Below are positions 12,001 through 17,052 of a stretch of 22,781 bases of DNA, one piece after another. The position numbers and the translations under genes are program-made. Location: the IMG/VR virus record IMGVR_UViG_3300034356_001229, positions 1-22,781 of that record, one strand, 5' to 3'. The stretch comes from a virus. The notes under the pieces are model-generated. The model saw nothing but the letters and a program-made list of their open reading frames with translations, did no database searches and was not told the DNA's origin. The number at the start of each line of letters is the position of its first letter. Positions within the stretch are counted from its first letter, which is position 1.

Positions 12001-13593
12001 AAACACAACACCATTTGTTGAAGTGTAATTCTTTTTACCTAAAATATCAGTTTCTACATTTATAGTATTCGTGGTATTATTTTCAATTATTCTAATAATA
12101 CCTACTTTGTTTGCAGAAGTACCATCTTGATAGTAAAGCTGATCAAGCGGTGCAGTAATATAAGGTACTAAAGAAACAACACCTAGCGTATTTCTATAAA
12201 ATTGTCTGTCAATCCAAGTTGAGCCGTACGTAGCTGTTATTTTTTGTTCAGTTGGTATTAAACCGTCTGGTATTAATCTTATAATTGGATTTGTAGGATC
12301 TGAGGGATCTACTACATAAGTAATTCTGTAAAAGTTTTCACTAACTGTTGTATAGAACCCTTCTTCATACAATCCTTGATTTGCGTTAGCGGTCATTGTT
12401 CCGCTATCAGTAGTAAGCGGAAAAGTTGCTCCACCTAATGTATCAGAAATAGTAAATTCCGTAGAACTGTCTACACTTTTAATATAATAAATTGTACCTG
12501 CTGTTACTCCACCAAATACTGGATTGTTAAATGTAATAGTATTGTTAACTACTAGCTGACTAGTATTTCCAGTTGATAAAGTAAATCTATCAGTTGATGA
12601 ATTAGAACTTCCTATTGTAACTACTAAAGGAGCTACTAATGCATTATCATTCGTATCAAATGAAGTTTCATCGTAGTATGCAGAAATATAACCAATCTCA
12701 TTAACTACACCTGTGTCATAAAACATAACACGTAAGTTGTTCAATGAAGTAATACTATCAATTGACCCTAATGCTGACAACGGAGCACCGTTGACATCTT
12801 CAAATGGTAGTGTGCTTATCACATCAACTAAGTTGTTACCGGGGAATATAAACTCATCTTGTGCATCTTTACTAGGTACTGTAAAAGTAACTACACCCTG
12901 AGTAGCTCCGTTATTACTAACACCATATACATCTCGTACCGGCAAATTAGGTTGAGTAGGACTGAATCCTGATACACCGGGTTCTCCTTGTATCCAAAAC
13001 TGTGATGGCTGATTTACTGTAAATCTATACGAACCACCTCTTAATAAAGTGATAGTAGGATTGGTACTGCCAGCAGAAGCTCCCAGTTCTCTTATATTAT
13101 AACCATTAGCTAAATCAGTAACTATATAATCATTGGTTGAATAGACTAGTGCAGAAGACACAGTTACTGCGGGAGGACCAGTAGGTATCCAGTAATATTG
13201 ATTGTAATTTACTATTTTGTCAAAATCAGTAAATGAATCCCATGAATAAATCTGACTTTCAAACAGTCTTGAATTATTATTAGTAATTCCTCCCTGCAAT
13301 TCTAGTGCATCTAAAATACCGGGATAGCTAATAAAATCTTGAGCAGTTGACTGATTAGTTTTTGTAAATACAACACCGGGATCTAGTTGATAGTCTGTTC
13401 TTGTTTTATTTGGTTCTGTTACATAATAATCATTAGCATTAACACCATAACCTACTTTACTACCAATATATCCTTGTATCTTTTTTGTGATAGGAGGATT
13501 TACTAGCTGGTCTAGTGTTGCTGACAAAAACTCAGTGTTGGTTTTTGTTTGAAAAATTTCGGGAAGAAAATTAAGAGTTCTTATTCTTGTCAT
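1..13593 (-). CDS. Giant modular baseplate/tail structural protein, gp7 position (3' end beyond window)
   Basis: One uninterrupted frame runs from the ATG at 13593 to the window edge: at least 4,531 codons, with the C-terminus missing. It starts 9 bases after the gp6 stop, the place of gene 7 in T4, but is over four times T4 gp7 length and I see no clear gp7 homology. Residues 1-160 (MTRIRTLNFLPEIF; GYIG; DYQLDPGVVF; NYNQYYWIPTGPP) are of a type I recall from large marine phage virion proteins. Then come a cupredoxin-like motif (178-206), a beta module (332-400), long tail-type regions with GHDGS and LLEFETRIYNN, a CBM5/12-like motif (1974-2016), seven FG-GAP-like repeats (2360-3075), VKPYH (about 3611), an RG-NGT module (3717-3770), GxGY motifs (3780-3830) and YYV/FTIS modules (4032-4477). 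No signal peptide or catalytic domain is evident. The likely role is a baseplate-attached structural or host-recognition protein. The weak ribosome site AGG lies 12 bases before the ATG. Confidence 0.88.
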   Translation of the reverse strand, partial: MTRIRTLNFLPEIFQTKTNTEFLSATLDQLVNPPITKKIQGYIGSKVGYGVNANDYYVTEPNKTRTDYQLDPGVVFTKTNQSTAQDFISYPGILDALELQGGITNNNSRLFESQIYSWDSFTDFDKIVNYNQYYWIPTGPPAVTVSSALVYSTNDYIVTDLANGYNIRELGASAGSTNPTITLLRGGSYRFTVNQPSQFWIQGEPGVSGFSPTQPNLPVRDVYGVSNNGATQGVVTFTVPSKDAQDEFIFPGNNLVDVISTLPFEDVNGAPLSALGSIDSITSLNNLRVMFYDTGVVNEIGYISAYYDETSFDTNDNALVAPLVVTIGSSNSSTDRFTLSTGNTSQLVVNNTITFNNPVFGGVTAGTIYYIKSVDSSTEFTISDTLGGATFPLTTDSGTMTANANQGLYEEGFYTTVSENFYRITYVVDPSDPTNPIIRLIPDGLIPTEQKITATYGSTWIDRQFYRNTLGVVSLVPYITAPLDQLYYQDGTSANKVGIIRIIENNTTNTINVETDILGKKNYTSTNGVVFTNGLKVEFDGDVIPSRYLSGQYYVEGVGSAIELISVETLVSPEDFTTSTFVPFDTTPFDLSNFDSDLFIPTDLDYITIARNAINKNAWSRSNRWFHSQVINQTAIYNNNPSIVTEFAKAENKARRPIIEFYPNLGLFNSGTRGKDAVDFIDQRTTDALSQIAGLNNYFPDVEVYTENTVSIASVVGTSTTITIPTADIVGTFQVGQYISDYLDILPNNTQITNITIAGNNTVLTVSWAVSQSVGSATSVAVIATDTTVNNYSIFSGARIIFAADTDVNVRNKIYVVALSQLSPSSVPVITLTEAQDGLCEENDQAVITRGYNNQGNTYYFSNDNWITAQEKVTVNQAPLFDVFDENGISFSDPTIYQGTSFAGCTLFSYGIGSGTDDPILGFPIRYSAIDNVGDISFDVSLNTDTFDYVTGTTPITQKVNTGYVFNYDDRTEYTRELGWQTAVAPSAQYQVFQFTYLKDNPSTTFVCDIAAISEVEGQDSWTSVQVYINNACQCVSEYSYTITANSTIIELLDVSELDSDTPIEVLILSNQVSNQAYYTIPVNLSNNPFNQDLETVNVGDIRLQYRDIYVNAPGMLGQVFGSNNYRDLGNLVPYGTNIIQNSASLVLPGTFLRKTNHNLFDALQFNSNEYTKFKNLLVDTINNAEYVQRYTPSEILDQAIDIITAAKSESQAFFWSDMLPAKSPLRSNTYTFANNLDTSIYPLTTTYNFATANYNGVIVYLSRIISGVTIQKQLIINQDYVISQDAPSLTVTLDLIAGDKITIKEYNQTYGSYVPNTPTKLGLYPAYTPQVVLDTAYTQPTYFIKGHDGSYNKLYGSYNTNLGVLEDFRDQGLLEFETRIYNNLKLSSTVPIQTYEVLPGFFRDTDYTYSEFLQMYSESFLNWVGQNRLNYKTQVFSKVNEFTYNYTNAANKLTNTPIEQGYWRGVYQYFYDTTTPNATPWEMLGFTDQPTWWTERYGPAPYTSDNLILWNDLEQGVIWNDGVPITVETVARPGLTNIIPVDSAGNLVSPFVAIVGNYNPNTFQRDWKVGDDAPVELSYRRSSAYPFDLMRIFALMKPANFFNLGVDVDNYKYNLEFNQYLVNNRSHLVISDVEIYGSGTAKTSYINWIVDYEKQIGINATENITNLLDNLDVRLIYRLAGYSDKNLLKFYVEKGTPNSRNASLLIPDESYSLLLYDNQPFDRIVYSGVVIQITQDGYTVFGNSQTNAYFKVLKPVNNGKYNNIQVEDAQVKVAVDYTANELLIPYGAKFYSEQEVAQFLSSYGAYLTSQGMIFNDVLGGIEVNWDQMISEFLYWSQTGWEVGSILLLNPSAQTLKIDKESSIVQPLTVQNTNFVLNQNLYPIQAKDLSVFRNGTEFSVTALNQGDTVSYGQFNLSNFEHAVVFDNTTLFNDTIYNLITGLRQNRIYVRGTKTAEWNGTITASGFILNQDNIKEWSRAVKYTKGSIVLYKNKYWTALKVIEPSNIFNERDWKETDYDQIQKGLLPNSSTRSYESALYYDTNKANLENDADLLGFSLIGYRPRDYMALVDLTDITQINVYQNLIKNKGTRNAIEAFRGATLPQGGIEYEVYENWAIKSGEFGGLLNKNFVDFKINEQYLTGNPSIVSLTNGVYTPGSQQEVPIYSLFNYARPIDSPNILSTIDPSTPTQVYPDAGYVNFDDVKMSSYFYSGLPVARDKNNEPVLINDFYVRDYAWLANYLGNWDVLAWTSVGRVIAVRSNLNNTATITFAQPHGLVRLQPLSIINYATNVDGYYIVANIVNLNEVIINLPVATEIASTGQGIGLTFQSQRVSNPASINNLPLLDTEFVKNTVWVDESTDGSWAVYRKSLNYQYNNEVTKTNSTTFGSAVAYTDQAGYLISDASAGEVYRYAQDSANNYFIVETLTGGTSFGSKIVYAGNTYVISEPTTASEVHVYVINDSQLSDDFVLYQTIAAPGGVTDWGSELAISGDQNWLYISDIANDKVHVYQKQNILLNAGYFVSGQTYVITDLGTTDFTLIGAIESKVGITFVATGVGTGTGAATQITYKASTIINGVALSLVSSTDKFSKSITTNYYGDVMVVGAPDKDYDGNIANWGSAFAFSRAVQNIEVQFNTIGQTFQLAWTPITVSRTVSATNATGNLITLNSVSGIAVNDPIIFSGTGLLGTGIQGNSVYYIRSIAGSDITIKTSRSSITPEAISTVGSVSNVTATVQTSPLYVSRNGVIVQDNNYGVIGSTFVYSGTLTAGDIITVSDSKFTYAQTFTSNYNNRVGTQFGYSLDTIQSGSEILIGSPFEISDENQEGAVYRFTNAGAKFGLVTGVNECNVTAVRPLLINGYFVNVPIGNATVVANAINSANITNIQAAATVDNKLMIQVINTDLTQVNQKLIITAVDTTTLTELGIEIYTNTQVINCPHEFGPTQFGSVVQFNEYDSVVISAPVATRYEGTTFDFIDDEDFTNDTIFDNNATQFIDTAPNAGAVYMFDYISNYNENLTNIGEFVYAQSVNSKDIVYGFNPLYGTALDFNSNVVMIGTPNFLPDSVDGQVTIYENESGIKDWSIYRNSAPIVNIDSIQNAQLFSAETNNTLINLDYIDPLQGKLLGSVRQNINYVTSIDPANYNSDEIFDPQSGLIWGPEKVGKVWFDTTNVRFVNYHQNDLVYNSKYWGTVFPGSDVAVYTWVVSNVSPRDYQGPGTPKDSTRYTVSSIIDSSNIVTPVYYFWVRNSNIIFREEGKTLSDTILESYISNPKNSGIAFFAPLRDNSFALYNCAEYINANDSVFHIGYANGTNDDEAHSEYTLIKEDFADDFLPGLPKLGSNAEPIGLYDRLLDSLAGVDEEGSVVPNPYLPKAVQSGVLARPRQSFFYNRYLALKNYLTYANEVLAQYPISEIRPDISLLFAQGEFYNTPDYWQYINWWTTGYDNNTKSAIQVPLYADLSTLSVATDTIVTVENNGSGKFEVYRYDGNSIWTRIGLENGTIEFNLTLWDYAEARLGFGDNFFDTSSYDEYPSEETRYIIRALNEQIYIDELLLFRNKGLILLFDYIQSESTESQNYLPWLNKTSLVDVAHTIRELKPIEVFQTDNQDFLAGYINEVKPYHVVVKEFVFKYTGIDTFDGNITDFDLPAQYDKSVNQFITPSLVYSNPNQDNEYVDTDDIWQTAPYTQWFQNKGVSLTGESNYEITTLVSYMTLGSSFMFVDNAQGFPINGTIRIGNEEIAYSSVDRALNLVSGLQRGLNGTAISQHFPNEKIFIDLPEVIVLNGGKGYVDPPRVTAYVDLDLYPAPTTEAVFEAVMSLDSVLSINVIDPGQGYMVLPEIRIDPSVVISFTNADINSTLHTIRVYGPNLATGDLVLFKQSDAGVGRLANNQWYYINVLETTPTAIVAFYSNYSDAINDTNRIQISDIGTDDQLTISLGAKASAITSASPIRENNITLRFDRTTYTSQVQDWRAGTYYGSFFAGSYFNSESVSSSSMQLESVLPPISSVLASAQGVAFEITDVDNDRQLTWSSLERNVGNTILATNAIRLIPLDDGSANPNASGSTIGFYEGMPVKFVGAVAGGLQENITYYVKTIINDTDFTVSLTEGGGTVTLTNATIPAAGLKCLAGEVVDTAVLTVNYPGILEVTATQAGTNALTVPMSLIGTGGTEGFYTNLPVFFTKYSVTEPVFGGVIENDVYYITTVINSQTFTISETQDPLSTTATATTASNNRVTVSSTDDFSVNDPIIFTGTTFGNIIAGTTYYVSEIVNTTQMTISTLINGGVFVLSNGAGSMLLTSQANTLTLSTATGSMTMNVSLPVSPGQVNGQLFTLYSTSEQYPNVSGTNSSLIERTMTATIATLDRITIDSSTGNTDDFYVNMPVQFDTTIGGLTAATTYYITDYGIVEIDAISTSSSNLITCDTTESLYVGMPIIFSGQGLGGITIGVEYFVESINIDGIRFTISDTDGGSVKILTNDSGSMLGTGEEYITVSASSGGSDVTLSNTVSDFDMTQEIIIDAIFDVSYILGGYRALVSTAGEG
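166..1500 (-). repeat. C-terminal cluster of about 75-residue beta modules
   Basis: Residues about 4032-4477 contain at least five diverged copies of one module: at 1241-1500 (ENITYYVKTI...DFTVS), 961-1170 (ENDVYYITTV...TFTISET), 727-950 (AGTTYYVSEI...MTIST), 395-570 (AATTYYITDYG) and 166-393 (GVEYFVESI...RFTISDTDGG). Each has an opening strand near a DD or DP-type turn, a strand ending in F, the YYV/YYI strand, and a FTIS strand; several end in GSM. A shortened piece lies at about 660-726. DNA identity between copies is low, so this is an old protein-level array rather than a recent duplication. A stalk or surface-binding role is plausible but unproven. Confidence 0.72.
2284..2445 (-). other. 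IGNEE...LQRGLNGT...H module
   Basis: Residues about 3717-3770 read INGTIRIGNEEIAYSSVDRA followed by SGLQRGLNGTAISQH and FPNEKIF. The pattern (strand, IG-x-E-x-x-x-Y, RG-x-x-GT, then H near a final strand) is a short motif I recall from many phage tail proteins. The GGKGYVDPP and PGQGYMVLPE motifs immediately after it (residues about 3780-3830) are of a GxGY-x-x-(P) type also common there. The role is probably structural; no enzyme residues are evident. Confidence 0.55.
5455..5652 (-). repeat. YYI-type beta module inside the propeller region
   Basis: Residues about 2648-2713 contain NLITLNSVSGIAVNDPIIFS, a short GTG segment, then NSVYYIRSIAGSDITIKTS. It is the same kind of module as those near 166-1500 and 12395-12600, especially the copy carrying VNDPIIFTG. 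It lies between propeller repeats 4 and 5 and is best read as another inter-blade insertion. Confidence 0.6.
5910..6057 (-). other. Inserted module of TTDFTLIGA/TGTGTG type
   Basis: Residues about 2513-2561, between propeller repeats 3 and 4, read GYFVSGQTYVITDLGTTDF, then TLIGA, VGITFVATG and VGTGTG. I recall this pattern (G-x-x-Y-x-I-x-x-x-G-T-T-D-F-T-x-I-G-A, later TFxATGxGTGTG) as a small beta module scattered through marine phage tail and baseplate proteins. It has no known catalytic role. Its place inside the propeller array suggests insertion at an inter-blade loop. Confidence 0.6.
7545..7680 (-). other. CBM5/12-like aromatic motif in the giant protein
   Basis: Residues about 1974-2016 contain EWSRAVKYTKGSIVLYKNKY followed by WTALKV, P and ERDW. 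The order Y-x-x-G-x-x-V-x-Y-x-x-x-Y-W-x-A, then P, then W matches the small chitin/cellulose-binding modules of CBM family 5/12, in which the aromatic residues contact sugar. Phage tail proteins often carry such modules for surface glycan contact. Binding is inferred; only the motif spacing is seen. Confidence 0.5.
12395..12600 (-). repeat. Isolated YYI/FTIS-type beta module, N-terminal copy
   Basis: Residues about 332-400 carry the pattern seen again near the left edge of the window: an opening strand (RFTLSTGNT), a short hydrophobic strand ending in F, GGVTAGTIYYIKSV, then EFTISDTLGG and a closing SGTMTA. This copy is separated by more than 3,600 residues from the C-terminal cluster, so the module has been used repeatedly within one protein. 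Such modules are common in marine phage structural proteins; their function is unknown. Confidence 0.65.
12975..13062 (-). other. Cupredoxin-like motif in the giant protein
   Basis: Residues about 178-206 read TITLLRGGSYRFTVNQ followed by FWIQGEPG. The pattern (hydrophobic strand, RG, Y-x-F, then FWI) resembles the core strands of cupredoxin-like beta-sandwich domains, which occur as non-enzymatic modules in phage structural proteins. No copper-ligand set is visible, so this is read as a structural fold only. The assignment rests on a short motif. Confidence 0.4.
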
Positions 13594-13602
13594 TTTTAAT
13601 GA

Positions 13603-16600
13603 TTACCTACCAATTTGTAACTCAGCGGGAGTTAATGCCGCTACTACCAATACATCATTTGCTACTGCCCCATTTGCAAAAATCTCATAAGGCATGCACT
13701 TTATTTCGTATAAATCACCAAAACGCTTGCTAGGATCATTTGGTACTAATACAGCAGAACTTATTAATTCTCCGCATTCAGCATGTAGATATGCACTTAG
13801 TTCTGAGAAAAAGAACGTATCTCCAAAATTCCAATTGTTAATATTAAAATACTCATTCATTGCTGTTAATACTGCACTTCTGATTTCACTATCACTAGCA
13901 TTAGTTTTACTTTGTTTAATTACCTTTATTGTGGCTCTTAGCGCAGGTTCTGCTTTAGGACCAAATAACGGTTTGAATACAACACTATTTAACACCACAG
14001 AATCCGACAACATTTTGAAATTCTGAACTTGTGAGTACTCTTGATTTAGTTGATTGATCGTTGGCATATCTGGCATAGGTATTGTGTTAGTTGAATCTTG
14101 AATCCAATTTTGATACGCAGTATAATAAGATTGCGTAACTACATAAAGATCAATAATATTAGTAGTAGCTGGATCTATTCTAGTAGTATTATTAGAATTA
14201 TGTCTGTATTGAAAAGACAATCCTTGTCTACCCGGTTTTACTGAGTATTCAAGTTGTTCTACTAATACATATGAAGGTATAGTTACCGTTTGATCTTGTA
14301 CTGATTTGTAAAACTTATTCTCTGTATATGCATAAAATAATTGTCCTAGAGGATAATCATATTTTACAACTTCTACTTGAGTTTTAGTAGCAAATTGATA
14401 CACAACGTCAGTAGAAGGAACAATAACTTCTCTTGATAAATTAATAGCATCTTGAATTAATCTAAAGAAAACATATATTCCTATATTTGAACCCGTATTA
14501 TCGTAACCAGTAATTTGCTGAAAGAAATCTGGATTTAAGATTAACTGACTGTTATTAACATCAGTAGCCGCAATTTCAACTTGGAAATCATCTACATAAC
14601 CGTCGGATTGAACAGTTTGTCCTAAAATATTAACTTTTACATCTTTACCTAAACTTTGTGAAGAATTAGGCTGAGAATTTACTTGTAAAACATTAATAAA
14701 GTCTTGAATAATTTTTCCAGTAAACGGATCGTATACTAACTCATCTCGTGCAAACGTAAATCTAGTATCCGCAACACTACCAAAGTAATAAGTTAATGAC
14801 TTAAGTGTAACAGTATATCTACCTGATCCCATACTTTGAAATTTAACAAAATAATTCTCGTCGGTTATAGGTCTAATAGTCCATCTTTCTTGATTTATAG
14901 TAAGGGCGTTATTGAATACTAATGTAAAATTCTGTTCAAGTTCCATACGAACTACACACTCATTAATTAAAGTAGCAGATAATGAGTTGTCAAAAACAGG
15001 TATAACGCTAACTAATATTGATCCTGAAGGAACATATCCGTTTAGTGTTACGGGTCCTGTTCCATTAGCGAAACCACCTTCGCCGTTATTACTACCGTCT
15101 CCTATAACGTTTAATACAGTAGTCCAAATAAAATATTGTTCAGAATTTGCGGGGATCCCTGCTACCAATCTATTGTTGGCATCATAGTAAAATCCTGACG
15201 GTGCACGAAATCTTAAAATTGATCCAGTAGTAACATACTTTGCATTAGTAGTAGTAAAGGTTCCCAACGAAGCGGGAGTATTATTACTACCAGATATGTT
15301 ATAAAAATATCCTGATTCACTAGAAGCATCTACTGAACTAGTTTGCCAATATACCCAAGTGTTGTTAGGAGCTACTTGTGTATTTGTAATAGTATATCTA
15401 GGATAATTCTGAATGTAATACTGATTAGCTTTATTTTCTGCAAGAACAGACGCAAGTGTATTATTAAAGAATGCAATAATATCACTTATGTTATCTATAG
15501 TAAGTTCTAAAAATCCGTCAGTATCGTTTTGATAAAGAGCACCATCTGAACCAAACGAATTAGTACTTGAATATTTTCCTGTTGGGTCTAATAAGTCAAA
15601 GTTTTTAGAAATACCCACTGAACTACGATTAATTGCTTTACTTTTTATAATAGAACTATAAAGAGTATAAGGGAAGTTGTTGTAGTCTTCACCGTTTACC
15701 ATTCTGTTTTGCGTGTAATAACGAGTAGGTGCTCGTTGTTTAATTTCTGATAAAGGCTCTCTAACTTGCGCGTTAGATACAGCAAGTGGTAACTCTAATC
15801 CCAATGTTAGTGTTTCATTTCTTCCTTGACGATTCACATAAGTAAACGCTACCGTAATGCCTTGCATTTCTGACGGGTCAATTACATATGTTTGAGCGTT
15901 ACTAGAACGTACATATGCTCTAAATAATCCTACCGGTACTTCAGAAAATACGCCATCACCGAAAATATAAGTAACTTGATCGTTAAATCTAGAATTTACT
16001 GAAAATATTTTTTTGTCAGAAAACTCTGTTTGTAGGTATGCGTCTGCATAAACGTTGTCAACTTTTCTCCAAAGTGTTCTATCACCATTGTTATTGTTTA
16101 ACTGATATAACCACGTGTCTGTATTATTAACACCTTGAATACTACCTATATCTACTGTTTGATTTGATATTTGTTGTTCTAAATTAAAATCAAAGTTTTG
16201 TAGTGTCCCTTGTTTGAAGTAGAAAAAGAATCCAGTTTCAGGACTACCGTATCCCAACTTGTCATTACGATATAAAATGTTAAATCTACTACTAGGGTCA
16301 GGTGGAATTTCGTATATATAATCTTCACCTAAACTAGTTACAGATACTAACTCAAAACTCATGTTCTGTCCATCTACTGAAGAAGTAAACGGAGCAATGG
16401 GCAAACTATTATCAGGAATTTTTATTGAATATTCGTTTGTTGTTACATTCACTATGTCAGTAGAATTACCCGGTCTACCTATGCGTTGAGTATCAACTAG
16501 AGTAGCATTGATAATAGTGTTGAATTGTTCTAACCAATTTGGATTTGCTGGGTCATTCCAAAGTATAGGTATATTATTTAAATTAACACCATTGATGTCT

Positions 16601-16989
16601 AAAAGATTTTGTGTAGTTTGGATACTAGTAACTTTCAAATAACCTTGAGCGGCTAAGTTTCTTTTAGGAGTATAGCTTACTAAGTTTGCTAACTTGATTA
16701 CTGAGTCTCTGCGTTCAGCAGTGTCAATAAAGTTTTCACGAGAGTTTAAGTCGTTTCTAAAAGCAAGACCCTGACCCATATAAGCCATAACGTCAAGCAG
16801 AGCAATAAACTCTGAACTTTCAATATAGTCGTTAAAAGTTTCAGGATAATATAATTGCAAATAGTCTATAAAACTCTTTCTAAGAGTTTCATAGTCATAG
16901 CTTCTAAAATCCGCTTCTCTGAATGTCTGGTAAATCTGCTTCCAGTCATTGACTCCAAAAAGTCCGCTTTGTCTAGATGATGTTGCCAT
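13603..16989 (-). CDS. 6: Baseplate wedge protein gp6 (baseplate J family)
   Basis: This is a T4 gp6-type protein. In T4, gp6 forms the continuous wedge ring of the inner baseplate, pairing with gp7 and joining neighbouring wedges around the hub. Residues 20-100 carry the family's N-terminal signature: FIDYLQLYYPETFNDYIESS, then AYMGQGLAFRNDLNSRENF, TAERRDSV and SYTPKRN. The baseplate-J-like part includes RAPTRYYTQNRMVNGEDY (about 420), and the C-terminal domain includes FKPLFGPKAEPALRATI (about 1005) and FGDTFFFSEL. At 1,128 residues it is much longer than T4 gp6 (660); the extra length seems concentrated at about 490-800, a beta-rich stretch. The ATG at 16989 follows a weak GAGA ribosome site held in an inverted repeat. 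The stop codon lies 9 bases before the giant gene, suggesting co-transcription and matched dosage. Confidence 0.95.
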   Translation of the reverse strand: MATSSRQSGLFGVNDWKQIYQTFREADFRSYDYETLRKSFIDYLQLYYPETFNDYIESSEFIALLDVMAYMGQGLAFRNDLNSRENFIDTAERRDSVIKLANLVSYTPKRNLAAQGYLKVTSIQTTQNLLDINGVNLNNIPILWNDPANPNWLEQFNTIINATLVDTQRIGRPGNSTDIVNVTTNEYSIKIPDNSLPIAPFTSSVDGQNMSFELVSVTSLGEDYIYEIPPDPSSRFNILYRNDKLGYGSPETGFFFYFKQGTLQNFDFNLEQQISNQTVDIGSIQGVNNTDTWLYQLNNNNGDRTLWRKVDNVYADAYLQTEFSDKKIFSVNSRFNDQVTYIFGDGVFSEVPVGLFRAYVRSSNAQTYVIDPSEMQGITVAFTYVNRQGRNETLTLGLELPLAVSNAQVREPLSEIKQRAPTRYYTQNRMVNGEDYNNFPYTLYSSIIKSKAINRSSVGISKNFDLLDPTGKYSSTNSFGSDGALYQNDTDGFLELTIDNISDIIAFFNNTLASVLAENKANQYYIQNYPRYTITNTQVAPNNTWVYWQTSSVDASSESGYFYNISGSNNTPASLGTFTTTNAKYVTTGSILRFRAPSGFYYDANNRLVAGIPANSEQYFIWTTVLNVIGDGSNNGEGGFANGTGPVTLNGYVPSGSILVSVIPVFDNSLSATLINECVVRMELEQNFTLVFNNALTINQERWTIRPITDENYFVKFQSMGSGRYTVTLKSLTYYFGSVADTRFTFARDELVYDPFTGKIIQDFINVLQVNSQPNSSQSLGKDVKVNILGQTVQSDGYVDDFQVEIAATDVNNSQLILNPDFFQQITGYDNTGSNIGIYVFFRLIQDAINLSREVIVPSTDVVYQFATKTQVEVVKYDYPLGQLFYAYTENKFYKSVQDQTVTIPSYVLVEQLEYSVKPGRQGLSFQYRHNSNNTTRIDPATTNIIDLYVVTQSYYTAYQNWIQDSTNTIPMPDMPTINQLNQEYSQVQNFKMLSDSVVLNSVVFKPLFGPKAEPALRATIKVIKQSKTNASDSEIRSAVLTAMNEYFNINNWNFGDTFFFSELSAYLHAECGELISSAVLVPNDPSKRFGDLYEIKCMPYEIFANGAVANDVLVVAALTPAELQIGR

Positions 16990-16995
16990 AATAAG

Positions 16996-17039
16996 TCTCG
17001 GTTAATATATACTATATTTATCATTTTGAAAAACCGAGA
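16996..17039 (-). promoter_or_regulatory. Inverted repeat covering the gp6 ribosome binding site
   Basis: On the minus strand TCTCGGTT (17039-17032) and AACCGAGA (17003-16996) are perfectly complementary 8-base arms separated by 28 AT-rich bases. The 3' arm holds the only Shine-Dalgarno-like bases before gp6 (GAGA, about 7 bases from the ATG at 16989). In a transcript reading through from gp25 both arms would be present and could hide this site. A U-tract is lacking after the 3' arm, so a terminator is less likely. Confidence 0.55.
17015..17022 (-). promoter_or_regulatory. Late-promoter-like octamer upstream of gp6
   Basis: The minus strand reads GATAAATA here, matching 7 of 8 bases of the T4 late promoter TATAAATA and the looser NATAAATA form described for T4-like cyanophages. 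It ends 25 bases before the gp6 ATG, so initiation a few bases downstream would give a short leader starting inside the loop of the inverted repeat. The octamer is AT-only apart from its first base and the region is AT-rich, so chance occurrence is possible; position is the main support. Confidence 0.5.
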
Positions 17040-17052
17040 GTTTTATGATTTA

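Noticed and set aside
1-13593. Bacterial giant adhesin or RTX toxin
   Set aside because: No signal peptide, secretion signal or RTX nonapeptides were seen, and the gene sits 9 bases after gp6 in a phage baseplate cluster.
13694-14026. Plus-strand 110-codon frame with a hydrophobic stretch
   Set aside because: It is antisense to the conserved C-terminal domain of gp6. The apparent membrane segment comes from the complement of that coding sequence.
16996-17039. Rho-independent terminator between gp25 and gp6
   Set aside because: The 28-base loop is long, the stem is only 8 bp and no T-run follows the 3' arm on the minus strand. A regulatory hairpin fits better.
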